Assembly: GCA_964470555.1 (NCBI GenBank) | Contig: CAYYDG010000035.1 | Span: forward strand, 14,451-78,450 | Length of the DNA stretch: 64,000 bases | Direction: 5' to 3' | Origin: RBC074 sp964470555 | GTDB taxonomy: Bacteria; Acidobacteriota; Blastocatellia; RBC074 | In this document: piece after piece, positions 1-10,200 of the stretch | Position numbering within the stretch: the stretch's first letter is position 1 | How the letters are laid out: each line of letters begins with the position of its first letter | Translations under genes and position numbers: made by a program | The notes under the pieces: model-generated | What the model was told of the DNA's origin: nothing | Seen by the model: only the letters and a program-made list of their open reading frames with translations | Databases searched by the model: none

Positions 1-270
1 GTCTTCGTACAAACTGAACTTTTGCGACATATAACCAACGTGTTGGCGGATTTCTTCGGCTTGTGTGACGCAATCCATACCCAGCACTTGTCCGCTGCCT
101 TCTGCCGGAGTCAGCAGCCCACATAGAGCTTTGATCAACGTCGTTTTGCCGGAACCGTTCGGTCCCAGAAATCCATAAATCTCGCCTTGTTCGACGCCAA
201 TGGACACGCGATCAACAGCAGTGAATTTGCCGAAGCGGATGGTCAAGTTGTTGGTTTTGATTGCTTGCAT
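1..270 (-). CDS. ABC transporter ATP-binding protein, N-terminal part
   Basis: This is the first 90 residues of an ABC ATPase; the rest lies outside the window. The reverse complement starts at an ATG at 270 and reads MQAIKTNNLTIRFGKF, then a Walker A loop GPNGSGKTT and, at the window edge, the Q-loop region VGYMSQKFSLYED. The YMSQKFSLY wording is typical of the drug-export ABC-2 group (YbhF/DrrA/CcmA-like). It lies just downstream of the HlyD-type adaptor gene on the same strand, which is the usual YbhG-YbhF-YbhS/R order, so it probably energises an ABC-2 efflux pump. Substrate is unknown. A heptamer repeat separates the two genes. Confidence 0.9.
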   Translation of the reverse strand, partial: MQAIKTNNLTIRFGKFTAVDRVSIGVEQGEIYGFLGPNGSGKTTLIKALCGLLTPAEGSGQVLGMDCVTQAEEIRQHVGYMSQKFSLYED

Positions 271-271
271 A

Positions 272-417
272 GGAAGTAGACAGTAGACAGAAATCAGTAG
301 ACAGAAGTGTTTCGCCTATCTCACCAAAACAAACCAAAATCGTTCATAGCGAAATCGAGATCAGTAGAATTACGGCAACCTCCTACTGTCTTCTGTCTAC
401 TGACTACTGTCTACTTT
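272..417. repeat. Decayed AGTAGAC heptamer repeat, inverted arms
   Basis: Left arm (about 273-306) holds several copies of AGTAGACA at 7-bp period. After a unique spacer of about 70 bp the right arm (about 381-417) holds the complement, TGTCTACT. The right arm begins at the TAG stop codon of the adaptor gene. The same family occurs at 41305-41381 and, as one arm, at 47966-47993. No transposase is associated. Confidence 0.75.
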
Positions 418-1553
418 TCAAGAGTTACATCGGCCGCCATTCCCGGCTTCAATTTACCTTCGCGGTTGTCAATGCGGACTTTGACGCCGAAGACCTGATG
501 ATTGCGTTCGTCGCGGCTTTGTACGTTGCGCGGCGTGAATTCGCCTTGCGAATTGATCTGATCAATCACGCCGTCAAACAGCCGATCCGAAAACGTATCC
601 ACTTTGATTTTGGCTTTCTGGCCGACTTTGATCAGGCCAAGTTGCGGTTCGGGAATGAAAACGCGAACGTAGATTTGATCTTTTTCGAGCAACCGCGCGA
701 CGGTTTGATTCGGCGAAAGCAAATCGCCCGGACGAACGCTGAGAACTTCGACTGTGGCCGCGGCAGATGCTTTGACTTCGCCTTCGGCAAGTTGGACGTT
801 GATTTGTTCCAGTCGCGCCTTGGCTTCGGCCAATTGAGCGCGTGCATCGGCGATTTCTTCGGCGCGAGGTCCGGCCAGCACCAGCTTTTCAGCCTGTTGT
901 GCTTGCCGGAATCGCTCTTCGGCGGCGCGAATGTCTTCCTTGCGGCTGCCATTCAGCAACAAATCCAATCGCTTTCTTTCGGCGTCGCGCCGGGCGCGGA
1001 CGTTTTCCATTCGGAATTTGGCGGAATCGAATTCCTGTTGAGAAATGTCGCCCGAAACGCGCAATCGCTCCGTTCGTTGAAACGCGACCGAGGCGCTGTT
1101 CAGGTCGGCTTCGGCGGCGGCGACTGATGCGCGCGCTTGTTCGATTTCTTCAGGTCGCGGCCAGGTTTTGATGGATTCCAGTGTGGCGCGTGCAGTTTCA
1201 GTCGCTGCGCTGGCCTGAGCTTTTTCTTCCGGGCGCGCGCCGCGAAGCAATCGTTCCAGCCGGGCTTGTTGCTGTTCAACCCGCGCTTCTGCCTGAGCTT
1301 TCTGCGCCTGCAATTCGGTGATGTCGAATCGCACCAGCGGCTGACCGGCAACGACTTCCTGGCCTTCTTCGACCAGTACGGCTTCGATGCGACCGCCGAC
1401 TTTCGACCCCACGCGAATTTCCCGCGTTTCAATCGTACCGGAAAACACTGCATCGTCTTTTTTGCCAAACCCATTACCCGAACAATTGACCGCGATTGCC
1501 ACGATTCCAAAGATCAGAAAAGAAGCCAGCGCTCTCGACCATTTCTTGCTCAT
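411..1553 (-). CDS. HlyD-family periplasmic adaptor (YbhG-like lipoprotein)
   Basis: A 380-residue membrane fusion protein. The N-terminus has a hydrophobic segment and a lipobox-like AVNC (Cys24), so it may be a lipoprotein rather than a simple signal-anchored protein. It is followed by a biotinyl-lipoyl half motif (VGGRIEAVLVEEGQEVVAGQ), a very long alpha-helical coiled-coil hairpin rich in Ala/Glu/Arg/Gln, the second lipoyl half (ASAAATVEVLSVRPGDLL) and a beta-barrel (QKAKIKVDTF). The long hairpin is typical of YbhG/EmrA-type adaptors that reach an outer-membrane channel. It precedes the truncated ABC ATPase gene on the same strand, suggesting one efflux operon. An 18-bp palindrome at 1600-1617 upstream may be its operator. 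Substrate not predictable. Confidence 0.9.
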   Translation of the reverse strand: MSKKWSRALASFLIFGIVAIAVNCSGNGFGKKDDAVFSGTIETREIRVGSKVGGRIEAVLVEEGQEVVAGQPLVRFDITELQAQKAQAEARVEQQQARLERLLRGARPEEKAQASAATETARATLESIKTWPRPEEIEQARASVAAAEADLNSASVAFQRTERLRVSGDISQQEFDSAKFRMENVRARRDAERKRLDLLLNGSRKEDIRAAEERFRQAQQAEKLVLAGPRAEEIADARAQLAEAKARLEQINVQLAEGEVKASAAATVEVLSVRPGDLLSPNQTVARLLEKDQIYVRVFIPEPQLGLIKVGQKAKIKVDTFSDRLFDGVIDQINSQGEFTPRNVQSRDERNHQVFGVKVRIDNREGKLKPGMAADVTLEK

Positions 1554-1599
1554 TCGTACTTTTCTCCAAATTTTGTCGCTCTGAATGCACTGTCAAGTA

Positions 1600-1617
1600 A
1601 GTAAGTACATACTTACT
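1600..1617. promoter_or_regulatory. Palindromic operator candidate upstream of efflux adaptor
   Basis: A perfect 18-bp inverted repeat AGTAAGTA-CA-TACTTACT sits about 47 bp upstream of the adaptor start codon. Size and two-base centre resemble operators of TetR-family repressors that control efflux operons. No regulator gene is visible in the window, so the assignment to TetR is inference. Confidence 0.5.
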
Positions 1618-1886
1618 ACAGGGCGATAAAAATCTCAATCGGGCGCAAAAAAATTATGGTTTGAAGAAGCTTTCGGCGCGGCAGGGTTTTTATCGAACTG
1701 TGGCAAGCGGAAACTCGTTTTATCAAGGGTTTGAAGTGAATCGCCGCCTTGACTTATGAATCATGTTGCCGGATAAATGCGGCGAAAACTAAACGGCTGG
1801 ATATGTGAATCAAAGCATCGAGGCCTTATGTGAAACTCAATCGTCAATCAGGGCGTTGGCTGGTTGAGAATGGAGCCAAGAGAGGC

Positions 1887-3929
1887 ATGCACGAGCTGAA
1901 GAAGTGTAATTCTTGCGGCAATACTTTCCCGAGCAATCTTTCCTTTTGCTTGAATGACGGGTCTCCGCTTGTTCAGGTGGACAGCATGATCGGAGTTGTA
2001 TTGGACGGGCGTTATCGGCTGGACAGCCTGATCGGCGTCGGCGGAATGGGAGACGTTTATCGCGCGACGCACGTTCACATTGACAATGAATTCGCGGTCA
2101 AACTTCTGAAACCGGAATTCGTCGCCGACCAGACGGCCATCAAACGGTTTCGGCTGGAAGCCAAAGCCGCCGGACGCATCCAACATCCGAACGCTGTCCG
2201 CGTGACCGATTTCGGCGTGACGCCGGAAAAGATCGTCTACCTGGTGATGGAACTGGTGCAGGGGATTTCGTTGCGACAATTGATTCGCAGCGAAAAGAAA
2301 CTGGATGTGCTTCGCACCATCAACATCGTTCGCCAGGTTTGCGGAGCCGTCGAAGCGGCACATCGCAGCGGGGTCATTCACCGCGACCTTAAACCCGACA
2401 ACATCATCATCGAGTTGCACCAGAACACCGAACGAGTGAAAGTTCTGGATTTCGGCATCGCCAAATTGCGCGAAGCCAAGTCGGATAATTTCCTGACTCA
2501 GGCCGGAACGATCATCGGAACTCCACAGTACATGTCGCCCGAACAATGTCAGGGACTTCAACTCGACCCTCGTTCGGATATTTACAGCATCGGCATCATT
2601 CTTTACGAAATGCTGACGGGCACAGTCCCCTTTGATGGCGAATCCACGCTGCAGGTCGTTTACAATCAGTTGCATCAGTTTCCGAAACCGATTTTGGAAA
2701 TGTCGCCGAACATTTCAGAGCTGTTGGCGGCGGTGATTATGCGCGCGCTGGAAAAAGAACCCGGCGACCGGCAATCGTCCGCCTTGGAATTGAGCGAAGA
2801 GTTGAAACAAGCCGTCAGGAAAGAGGCAGAGGAAAGTTCGTATTCAATGGCGGAACCATTCCTGGTCGCGCCGTTGACGCCTGTGGAAGGAACAACACCT
2901 AGCGGCAGGCATTCGATGGACTGGCCGGAAGTCAAATTCCCGTCGTTGGGCGCGAAAAGCCAATCCACGATGGATCGAAGCACGGCAGCTTTGTCCCGCC
3001 CTGATACCGACCCCGAAATCACCAAAATTCGTGAAAAGCGCCGGTCAACCGTGCCTGAGCAGCAGGTTCGTACTGCGGAGGGAAAGTCTGGACGCGATAC
3101 AGGATTTGAAGAAGCTGCGACCGGGAAGCCGTCTCGTCTGCCGCTGATTGCAGGCGCTGCCGCAGCTTTGATTTTATTGATCGTAGCGGTGGTTTATTTC
3201 TCGTGGCCGGAGGAGAAGGTCGTCACCAAACCGCCTGTATCCACAACTCCGCCGGGAATGGCTTTGATTCAGGGCGGCAAGTTCATGATGGGACGCGACG
3301 ATGGATCGGAGGACGAAGGACCTGCTCATGAAGTCGAAGTCAAACCTTTCTACCTCGATCTTCAGGAAGTCACCAATCAGGACTACAAAAAATTCGTGGA
3401 GGCGACCGGTCACGCCGTGCCCAGAAATTGGAGATTCAACGGTTCCTTTGCGCCGGATGAAGGCATGTTGCCGGTGACTTATGTTACGTGGGATGACGCG
3501 ACAGCGTATGCAAAATGGGCTGGCAAACGGTTGCCGACCGAAGCCGAATGGGAATACGCCGCGCGCGGAGGCAATCGCGGGTTGTTGTATCCCTGGGGCA
3601 ACAAATGGGAACTTGGTTTTGCGAACATTGACCGCAAAGAACAACGTCGCCCGTCGCAGGTTCGCAGTTTTGAAAGAGACTTGAGTTCGTTTGGCATTTA
3701 CGATCTGGCGGGCAATGTCAGCGAATGGGTGCAGGACAATTATTCCGAACGATATGGAGCCGCGCCGGATCGCCGATTGCGCGTTTATCGCGGCGGCAAT
3801 TTCCTGGATGCGCCTGATAAAGCCACGGCGACTTATCGCTGGGCGGATTTCCCCGGCGACATTCCCGACGATCAAATCCTGAGAGTCGGATTCCGATGCG
3901 CCAAAGATGTTGTCCCCGAAGCAAAATGA
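1887..3929 (+). CDS. Ser/Thr protein kinase with C-terminal FGE/SUMF1 domain
   Basis: A 680-residue membrane kinase. Start chosen at 1887 (AGAGAGG upstream); an ATG at 1830 would add 19 residues. Order of parts: a CxxC...C zinc-ribbon-like segment (CNSCGNTF, residues about 7-25); a Hanks-type kinase (about 40-310) with P-loop GVGGMGDVY, catalytic loop HRDLKPDN, DFGIA and SPEQ; a Ser/Pro-rich linker; one transmembrane helix (about 417-440); and an extracytoplasmic formylglycine-generating-enzyme-like domain with GGKFMMGRD, VTWDDATAYAKW, RLPTEAEWEYAARGG, GNVSEWV and RVGFRCAK. All invariant kinase residues look present. The FGE fold here is probably a ligand-binding or scaffold module, since no sulfatase is nearby. 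The PEGA protein gene follows after 11 bp and is likely co-transcribed. Confidence 0.92.
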   Translation: MHELKKCNSCGNTFPSNLSFCLNDGSPLVQVDSMIGVVLDGRYRLDSLIGVGGMGDVYRATHVHIDNEFAVKLLKPEFVADQTAIKRFRLEAKAAGRIQHPNAVRVTDFGVTPEKIVYLVMELVQGISLRQLIRSEKKLDVLRTINIVRQVCGAVEAAHRSGVIHRDLKPDNIIIELHQNTERVKVLDFGIAKLREAKSDNFLTQAGTIIGTPQYMSPEQCQGLQLDPRSDIYSIGIILYEMLTGTVPFDGESTLQVVYNQLHQFPKPILEMSPNISELLAAVIMRALEKEPGDRQSSALELSEELKQAVRKEAEESSYSMAEPFLVAPLTPVEGTTPSGRHSMDWPEVKFPSLGAKSQSTMDRSTAALSRPDTDPEITKIREKRRSTVPEQQVRTAEGKSGRDTGFEEAATGKPSRLPLIAGAAAALILLIVAVVYFSWPEEKVVTKPPVSTTPPGMALIQGGKFMMGRDDGSEDEGPAHEVEVKPFYLDLQEVTNQDYKKFVEATGHAVPRNWRFNGSFAPDEGMLPVTYVTWDDATAYAKWAGKRLPTEAEWEYAARGGNRGLLYPWGNKWELGFANIDRKEQRRPSQVRSFERDLSSFGIYDLAGNVSEWVQDNYSERYGAAPDRRLRVYRGGNFLDAPDKATATYRWADFPGDIPDDQILRVGFRCAKDVVPEAK

Positions 3930-3940
3930 TGGGTTGTACG

Positions 3941-5449
3941 ATGAAAACTTGCCTTGAAAACTTCCTCGCCAATTTCAACAAACGGATTGCAATCTCCTGC
4001 ACGTTGAGTTTGCTGGTTTCGCTTTCGGCGACGGGATTCGCTCAAAAGCGAACCGATCGCAGCAATACGAGCGGCGATACAAACAAAACCGGAACCGCTG
4101 GCCCAAAACGAACGGATCGTTCAGTTCCTGAAAGCGAACGGGTCAAAGTCATCACCAAAACAGAATTTGTCCGAATCGCGGTCAACCCGAACAAGGGATA
4201 TTTGAGCCTGGTCGCTATTCCTAAAGCGACGATTACACTGACGCCGATTGTCGCCAGCCAGAAAAACGCGACTTCGGTCAAAGAACTGATCAAAGACCCG
4301 GACGGCAGTCTCAATCTCATCAACCTTCTGCCCGGAAAATATAAACTGACCATCGAGCACGAAGATTACCAGCCATTTTCGGAAACGATTCAGGTGGACC
4401 CGGCCAATCCGGCTACTTTTGTCGCGTTGAACAAGATGGTCTCGCTGTATGGAGAAATTCGCATTGGAGGACTTCCGCCTGGATCAAAAGTTTTGTTGGA
4501 CGAAAAGCCAGCCACGTTGGCGCAGGAAAATCAGGCGGCCACCATCGCCAAAGTTCCGGTGGGCAAACACCGCCTGCGAATCGTCAAAGACGGGTATGAA
4601 GAGTTGAATCGTGAGTTGGACGTTCAACCCGGCAAACAGCTTTTTGTCTCCGGGCAGTTGGAAGTGGCGATGGTGACGGTCAATTTGATGGCTCAACCGG
4701 GAGCCAGAATCTATGCTGGCAGCGAAGAGAAGGGAATTATTCCGTCCGATGGGCGAGTGGCGATTTCGCTGCCGCCGGGACGGCATGCGATTCGGATTTT
4801 GAAAGAAGGTTATCAGGAATGGGCAAAGGAATTGTCGCTGACGCTGGCCAACAAATCAGTCGTTGAGCGCGTTGAATTGTTGCCGATTCCCAGTTCCGCC
4901 GAAGGCGATTGGCAGCCGTCACTGGCAGGCCGCAAATGGTTTCCCCAAACGTCTGCCTGGAAGTTTGAAAACTCTGGTGCGTTAATTCGCAGCGACAAAG
5001 TGGTCTTGTTCGACACCGAATCCAGTCGTGATTTCAATACCTACAGAGACTTCAAGCTGGAATTCGATTTTGTGTTTTCCAACGGCAAAAGCATGGCCTG
5101 GGTTGCTCGCGCCAAAGACTCGAATAATTACTATCTGTTCGAAATCGCCAACCCGCAGACCAATCCGACCTTCAACTTTTATATTTGCCAGGACGGCAAG
5201 CTGGAATGGAAAGACAGCCAGCGCATCGTCGAGAAGATGGACAAGAAAGGCGATTCGTTCCACATCACTTTTGAAGCGAAAGGCAATCGCTTTGACACGC
5301 GCATGACCATCGCCAGCGCACCTTCGGCCAAACCGCACCTGATCGGAATTTTTCAGGATGATTCCTTTTCGTATGGCGGCGTCGGGTTTCGCGGCAAAGA
5401 CGCCAGCGAAGCGTTGTTACAGACCTTTTTCGTGATTCCTTTGCGTTGA
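3941..5449 (+). CDS. Secreted PEGA-domain protein
   Basis: About 502 residues from the ATG at 3941, which gives a clean signal peptide ending FAQ; the longer frame overlaps the kinase gene. After a basic Thr/Asn-rich stretch come a carboxypeptidase-regulatory/PEGA-like beta domain (about 84-160), a PEGA domain (GEIRIGGLPPGSKVLLDEKP, about 170-240), a second PEGA domain (RIYAGSEEKG...PPGRHAIRILKEGY, about 245-310) and a C-terminal LamG/DUF1080-like jelly roll (about 320-502, with LEFDFVFSNGKSMAWVARAK). PEGA domains are surface or periplasmic binding modules. Only 11 bp separate it from the kinase-FGE gene, so it may be the kinase's extracytoplasmic partner. Exact role unknown. Confidence 0.85.
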   Translation: MKTCLENFLANFNKRIAISCTLSLLVSLSATGFAQKRTDRSNTSGDTNKTGTAGPKRTDRSVPESERVKVITKTEFVRIAVNPNKGYLSLVAIPKATITLTPIVASQKNATSVKELIKDPDGSLNLINLLPGKYKLTIEHEDYQPFSETIQVDPANPATFVALNKMVSLYGEIRIGGLPPGSKVLLDEKPATLAQENQAATIAKVPVGKHRLRIVKDGYEELNRELDVQPGKQLFVSGQLEVAMVTVNLMAQPGARIYAGSEEKGIIPSDGRVAISLPPGRHAIRILKEGYQEWAKELSLTLANKSVVERVELLPIPSSAEGDWQPSLAGRKWFPQTSAWKFENSGALIRSDKVVLFDTESSRDFNTYRDFKLEFDFVFSNGKSMAWVARAKDSNNYYLFEIANPQTNPTFNFYICQDGKLEWKDSQRIVEKMDKKGDSFHITFEAKGNRFDTRMTIASAPSAKPHLIGIFQDDSFSYGGVGFRGKDASEALLQTFFVIPLR

Positions 5450-5462
5450 AGCTCACGGTCGC

Positions 5463-5942
5463 TTACTTATCAAACAAGATGGGGAGGATATGTCTGCGCA
5501 GGCGTTCAAGCTCGCTTGCATTATGTCGAAACAAGTCGTGTCCCCAGATTTGAGATGTTTCCTCACGGCATTCTCTGGCCAATTTCCTGCCGACGGTTTC
5601 AGGATGGCCAAGCCCGGCCTTGGTTAAATCTTCCGGCTTACTCCATGCGCCCAAAACAAACACTCTCTCTTTCAAATTTTCGGGAATGAACTTTTTCGCC
5701 CTTTCCAGGCGATCTTTATCTCGATCGAAATCAATCAGCAAAACCATAAAGCGATTGTGATAGCGTTCCATTCCTTTGATGTGCTCTGACTGAAAACATT
5801 CCAGCACCTTTACCCAGCCACCAACTATTCGAAGCACCTGCATTTGCTTTATTTGGTCAATCTCCATGTGAAAGCCGTTAGCCAATTTTTCGTCGGCCTC
5901 ATCTTCTGGAAGAATAAAAATGTGCGGCAGATACTTGTTCAA
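5463..5942 (-). CDS. Conserved partner protein of AAA ATPase (TOPRIM-like?)
   Basis: 159 residues. It starts with a TTG that overlaps the ATPase stop as TTGA, so translation is coupled. The N-terminus contains ILPEDEADEKLANGF; a central VLLIDFDRDKDR has an Asp-x-Asp pattern after a hydrophobic strand, as in TOPRIM-type metal sites, and a conserved-looking ETSQIWGHDLFRHN follows. I recall close relatives in cyanobacteria, always next to an AAA15/AAA_21 ATPase and of unknown function. By analogy with OLD/PARIS/RloAB pairs it could be the effector of a defence or DNA-maintenance system; this is inference only. Confidence 0.7.
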   Translation of the reverse strand: MNKYLPHIFILPEDEADEKLANGFHMEIDQIKQMQVLRIVGGWVKVLECFQSEHIKGMERYHNRFMVLLIDFDRDKDRLERAKKFIPENLKERVFVLGAWSKPEDLTKAGLGHPETVGRKLARECREETSQIWGHDLFRHNASELERLRRHILPILFDK

Positions 5943-7060
5943 GCCGGCTCCACATCACCTCGGATTAATGCGCTAATAAGATCGCCACTGAAGCTGAAGC
6001 GCAGGTCGCTTAGGGGTTGAACTCTTGTCGGCTCGAGATGGTTTTTTCTGTAAAGAACCAAGGTGTTTTCATCTGAAAAACGACTGATTGCTTCAGGGTT
6101 ATGCGAGGTCGCAATGAATTGACCACCGCCAGTCTGGAAAGTTCTTCGAAGTGCCAATACAAAGTGTCCAACTTCAGATAAGGCAAGGTGATTGTCTGGC
6201 TCATCCCAAAAGCAAAGCAGTGGCCCATAAGAACTGTTCGCGGCAAGAACCAGGGCGCAAATCATGAAGCACTTTTCGCCATCCGAAAGGTCTTCGAATG
6301 GAAGTTTCAGGCTTGCCTGAGAAGTAGAGAATTGAACGATGATGCTCTTGGAGTCTTTGCCAACCATCGGATTTTGTACATCCTTCAAGTCTGGCATCAC
6401 TTGTTTGAGATATTCGTCAATCTTTCCATAAGCGGCAGGATATTGGCCTGTTAATGCCCAGAACCAAGCTCCAAAATCATTGATGTCAGGCTCCGGTTGC
6501 AAGGTTTCCTGTTCAGAATCTCCTTTGATTAAACTGGGGATAGGGCGAAGTATAAGCATACGAGCAAGCCATTGCTTGAAAATGAACAGAGGATCATTTG
6601 TTGACCGTTCCTGCACTATCGGCAATGCTACCAAGTGCCAATCAATGCTGAATTCGGCATCTTTTACCTTGCCATTTTTTGCAATGCTTACTTGCGCGAG
6701 TTTCCTGTCATAGATTGATTTGCCATCAACAGAGAGTCTTTCTTCAAAAACACGTAATTCCTTGAAATCTTCCGGAAGCTCGAATGCGATGATGTACTCG
6801 TAGACTTTGCCTTCCAACTCGACTTCGATTTCAAATCGCATTGGAACATCTTCTCGTCCGCGAGCGCGATCTTTGGGTTTGACCAGGTCTTTGACGCGGT
6901 TCGTGCCTCTGGCAATTTTCTGCAAAACTTCCAGCGCAAAGCTGACTGTTGACTTGCCTGAACCGTTTTTTCCAATCAGCAAAACAGACGGCTGACCCTG
7001 AATTGGCAATTCGAAATTTTCCAGACACCGGAAGTTATGAATATAGAGCCGCTTTATCAT
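5939..7060 (-). CDS. SMC-like AAA family ATPase (AAA15/AAA_21)
   Basis: 373 residues from the ATG at 7060; the upstream extension has no family resemblance and is dropped. It begins IKRLYIHNFRCLENFELPI, the typical RecF/SMC-like first strand, with Walker A LIGKNGSGKST near residue 30, signature LSDGEKCFM near 258, Walker B LLCFWDEPDNH near 280 and a TSHNPEAI switch. No long coiled coil is present, so this is the compact AAA15 type. It overlaps the 159-residue partner gene. Such ATPases act as sensors in several anti-phage systems, but many members have no tested role. The Shine-Dalgarno sequence is weak. Confidence 0.88.
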   Translation of the reverse strand: MIKRLYIHNFRCLENFELPIQGQPSVLLIGKNGSGKSTVSFALEVLQKIARGTNRVKDLVKPKDRARGREDVPMRFEIEVELEGKVYEYIIAFELPEDFKELRVFEERLSVDGKSIYDRKLAQVSIAKNGKVKDAEFSIDWHLVALPIVQERSTNDPLFIFKQWLARMLILRPIPSLIKGDSEQETLQPEPDINDFGAWFWALTGQYPAAYGKIDEYLKQVMPDLKDVQNPMVGKDSKSIIVQFSTSQASLKLPFEDLSDGEKCFMICALVLAANSSYGPLLCFWDEPDNHLALSEVGHFVLALRRTFQTGGGQFIATSHNPEAISRFSDENTLVLYRKNHLEPTRVQPLSDLRFSFSGDLISALIRGDVEPA

Positions 7061-7137
7061 AGTGAGAGGATGATACAGTGCCTGACTGCGCAGGCTCAAT
7101 CGGAATCTCGGAATTGAATCTGAGCAGTTGTGGCTAA

Positions 7138-7186
7138 AGCAAAAGAACGCGAGCGGGAATTGGATCACTGCTCGCGTTCTTTTGCT
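7138..7186. terminator. Hairpin terminator between receptor and ATPase genes
   Basis: A perfect 17-bp stem, AGCAAAAGAACGCGAGC, pairs with its complement after a 15-nt loop. The A/T-rich outer ends provide U tracts in both directions. It lies 17 bp past the stop of the Oar-like gene and in front of the ATPase gene. Confidence 0.8.
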
Positions 7187-7202
7187 CTATGACAGAAGTG
7201 GG

Positions 7203-10200
7203 TTAGAAGCTGTATTTCAGCGCGAATTGAATGGTGCGCGCGGGAGTCCGCGTGTCCGTGTAATTCTTCTGCGTCAGCGGTTCGATTCCGACATCGCCGA
7301 AAAAGAGCCGGTTGACGGGAATGCCGAAGTTGGAGCGGTTGAAGAGATTGAAAAACTCGCTGCGGATTTCCAGCTTGTTGTCATCTCCGATGAAGAAGAT
7401 TTTGTTGATCGCAAAATTGACGACCGACATGTCATCGGCGCGGAACGTGTTGCGCGGTGCGCTGCCCGGATCGGCTCCGCTGGCGTTCAGGAAGCTGATG
7501 CGGTCGGAGGCGTTGCCGTCGCGATTGATGTCGCAACAGAACAGCACCGAATACGGTTGCGCCGTCTGGTAAAAACCGGTGCTGGCCAATTGCCAACCGC
7601 CCAAAGCGTCGCGGCGATTGAAGCCCGGCAATTCCCAGATCACGCTGTACGCAAACCGATGGCGAATGTCGAAATTGGAGGAGCCGCGTTCCGCCGCTCG
7701 GTTGTAGCTGTCCTGCGGCAACGCCGGAGCGCCGCCCAGATCGAACAGATCGGACACTTCGTCAATCGAATGCGACCAGGTGTAAGCGGTCGTGAACTGC
7801 ACGCCTTTGGAAAAGCGTTTGTTCAATTGAGCCTGCAAGCTGTGGTAATTCGAATTGGCATCCGATTCAATCGAAGTGAACGAGCCAAGCAGCGGGAAGG
7901 GCCTGAATGCCGGAATCTGACTCTCCCGGCTGGGCGAGAAGTTGATCCCGAAAAATTCCGGGAAGCGTAAGTCCGGCGCGTTTGGGAACGGTTGCGTTGC
8001 AAAGATGTTTCTGACGTAAGCGATTGAATTCGGCCCAAGGTTGGGCGTCGCCACGCGCAACAGTTTCGCGCCTTTGGTTCCGACGTAACCGACCGAGAAG
8101 TGGAAATCGCGCAGGAATTCACGCTCAAAGGTCAGTCCCCAGTGCTGCGAGTACGGCGTTTCCATGTGCGCGTCCGGCAGTATGAATCCCGGCCCGGTGG
8201 TCACGTTTGTGTATAACGCCGCATTGAGAGCAGCCAGCACCACATCGGAATTGAGCTGATTCAGCGTGCCAGGTTTGGCAAAGGTGAACGACGGGTTTTG
8301 AGCGACCAATGTGTGGAACGGGTTGGCGACACAACCCGAAAAATCGGTTACACAATCCGGGTTATAGCCTCCGAAATTCACAGTCAGGAAGTTCGGAAAC
8401 ACGTTCCTGGACTGGCTGATGACTGCGCCAAGAATCTGGTCGTAGTAGATGCTGTACCCGCCGCGAATCGAAGTCTTGCCGGTCTTGAACGGGTCCCAGG
8501 CAAAGGCGAAATGCGGCGCAAGATTGTTGCCGTCCGTCTTGTACATCTTGAACCTGCCAGCCAGGAAGTTTTCAAACCCGGAAACGCTGTTGCCGAAAAC
8601 CGATCCGGTTATCTGTCGCTCAATGGCGATTAATTGCTGCACGACAGGTGAATTGAATGTGGATTCGATGCGGTTGTTCATTTCGCGCGGCGTGGTGTTC
8701 AGTTCATATCGCAACCCCAGCGTCAGCGAAAAATTCGGTCGCACGCGAATCTGGTCGGCTAAAAACAGATTGTTCTGCCAGTACCTCAGACCAATGGTGG
8801 AATCGGGATTGCCCGCAGCAAACGTTTGGAAGAAACCGGTCGGAGCGCCGACTGACAGATAATCCCTGCCGAAATAAAAACCTTGCGGGTTGATGGTTGG
8901 GGTGCTCGGATCAACTATGCCCGCCACATCCTGCGCGCCATTGAACACTGCCTGCGGTCGGAAGTTTCGATCCAGGAAACTGTTCAAATGCGTCCAGCGA
9001 ATGTCGAAACCGGTTGTCACACGGTGATTCGAGCGGGAATAAATCAGCGTGTCGGCCAATTGATAAGTGTTGTTGGTTCGTTGTTGCGGGAAGTTGAAAA
9101 CGTCCACACCGATGGGGTTGTATCCGGTGACGACGACCTGGCCGAGCGGCCCGGTTCGGCGTTCGGTGTTAAACCCTTCGACAATTTGAAACAGCGAACC
9201 AGCCGCAGTTGACGTGTTGTAAATGTACGGCGCATTCAACAGGTATTCGCGCTCTTTGGGGTTGGTCAGGTTGGCTCCGCCGGGCAGCAAAAACGGATTT
9301 CGCACTTCATTGAAGTTCAAAGAAGTTCGCCCGTAAGAAAGCCGAAACTGATTGGCCGTTCGCGCGGAAACGGAACTGTCGAAAAGCAACGACACGTTCT
9401 GGGTTCTGACGTTGGCCCTCAGAGATGAGAACAGCGCTTCGCCAGTGACAGGCAAGGTCGTTGCGTCATCGGTGAAATTATAACGACCGCTCAGCACGTG
9501 GCTTTTGCCAAATGCGTTGAGGTTCTGGTCGAGTTTGAACGAGAAAATGTTGCCGTCTGCGCCCGCAGGCAGCACTTGTGTGAACGTCGAACGGCCATAC
9601 GGTCCGCCGGGATTGTTTGGGAACGGAAACAAGCTCAGGAACGCATTGCCATCAATTGAAGTCGGAAAAACTGAATTCTGTTGTGTGTCCACCAAACCGA
9701 CTTCGCCGCTGGTGAACAATCCGCGATGCGCGACTGTCGGAACGGCAAAATGAGATTCGCGGCTGGCGTTGATGTCCTGATGTTCATACGAAACGAAGTA
9801 ATGCGTGCGGTCTTTGACCAGCGGTCCGCCAAAGACGAATCCATATTGGCCTCTGGTGAAGGGGTTTTCTCCGCCGACCGGATTGGCCGGAGCCAGCGGT
9901 TGAATGTCCACAAGCTGACCGGCTGTGGTCAGCCGACCAATTCGAACGGCTGTGCCGTCGGCTCTGGTTATGGGGAAAGTGGACGGCCCGCCCGTCAGGT
10001 CAAAAGGATTGCGAGCGTTCAGTCGTTTGTCGGTCAAAAAGCCATACAACGTGCCGTGAAATTCGCGTCCGCCGGAGCGGGAAACTGCATTGATCTGCGC
10101 TCCCATGTTTCGGCCAAGCTGTGGTTCGGGCAACAGCGTGGTGATTTGCACGGCCTGCATGCTTTCTATGGATTGCGGAACCAGTGTCGTGAATCCCTGG

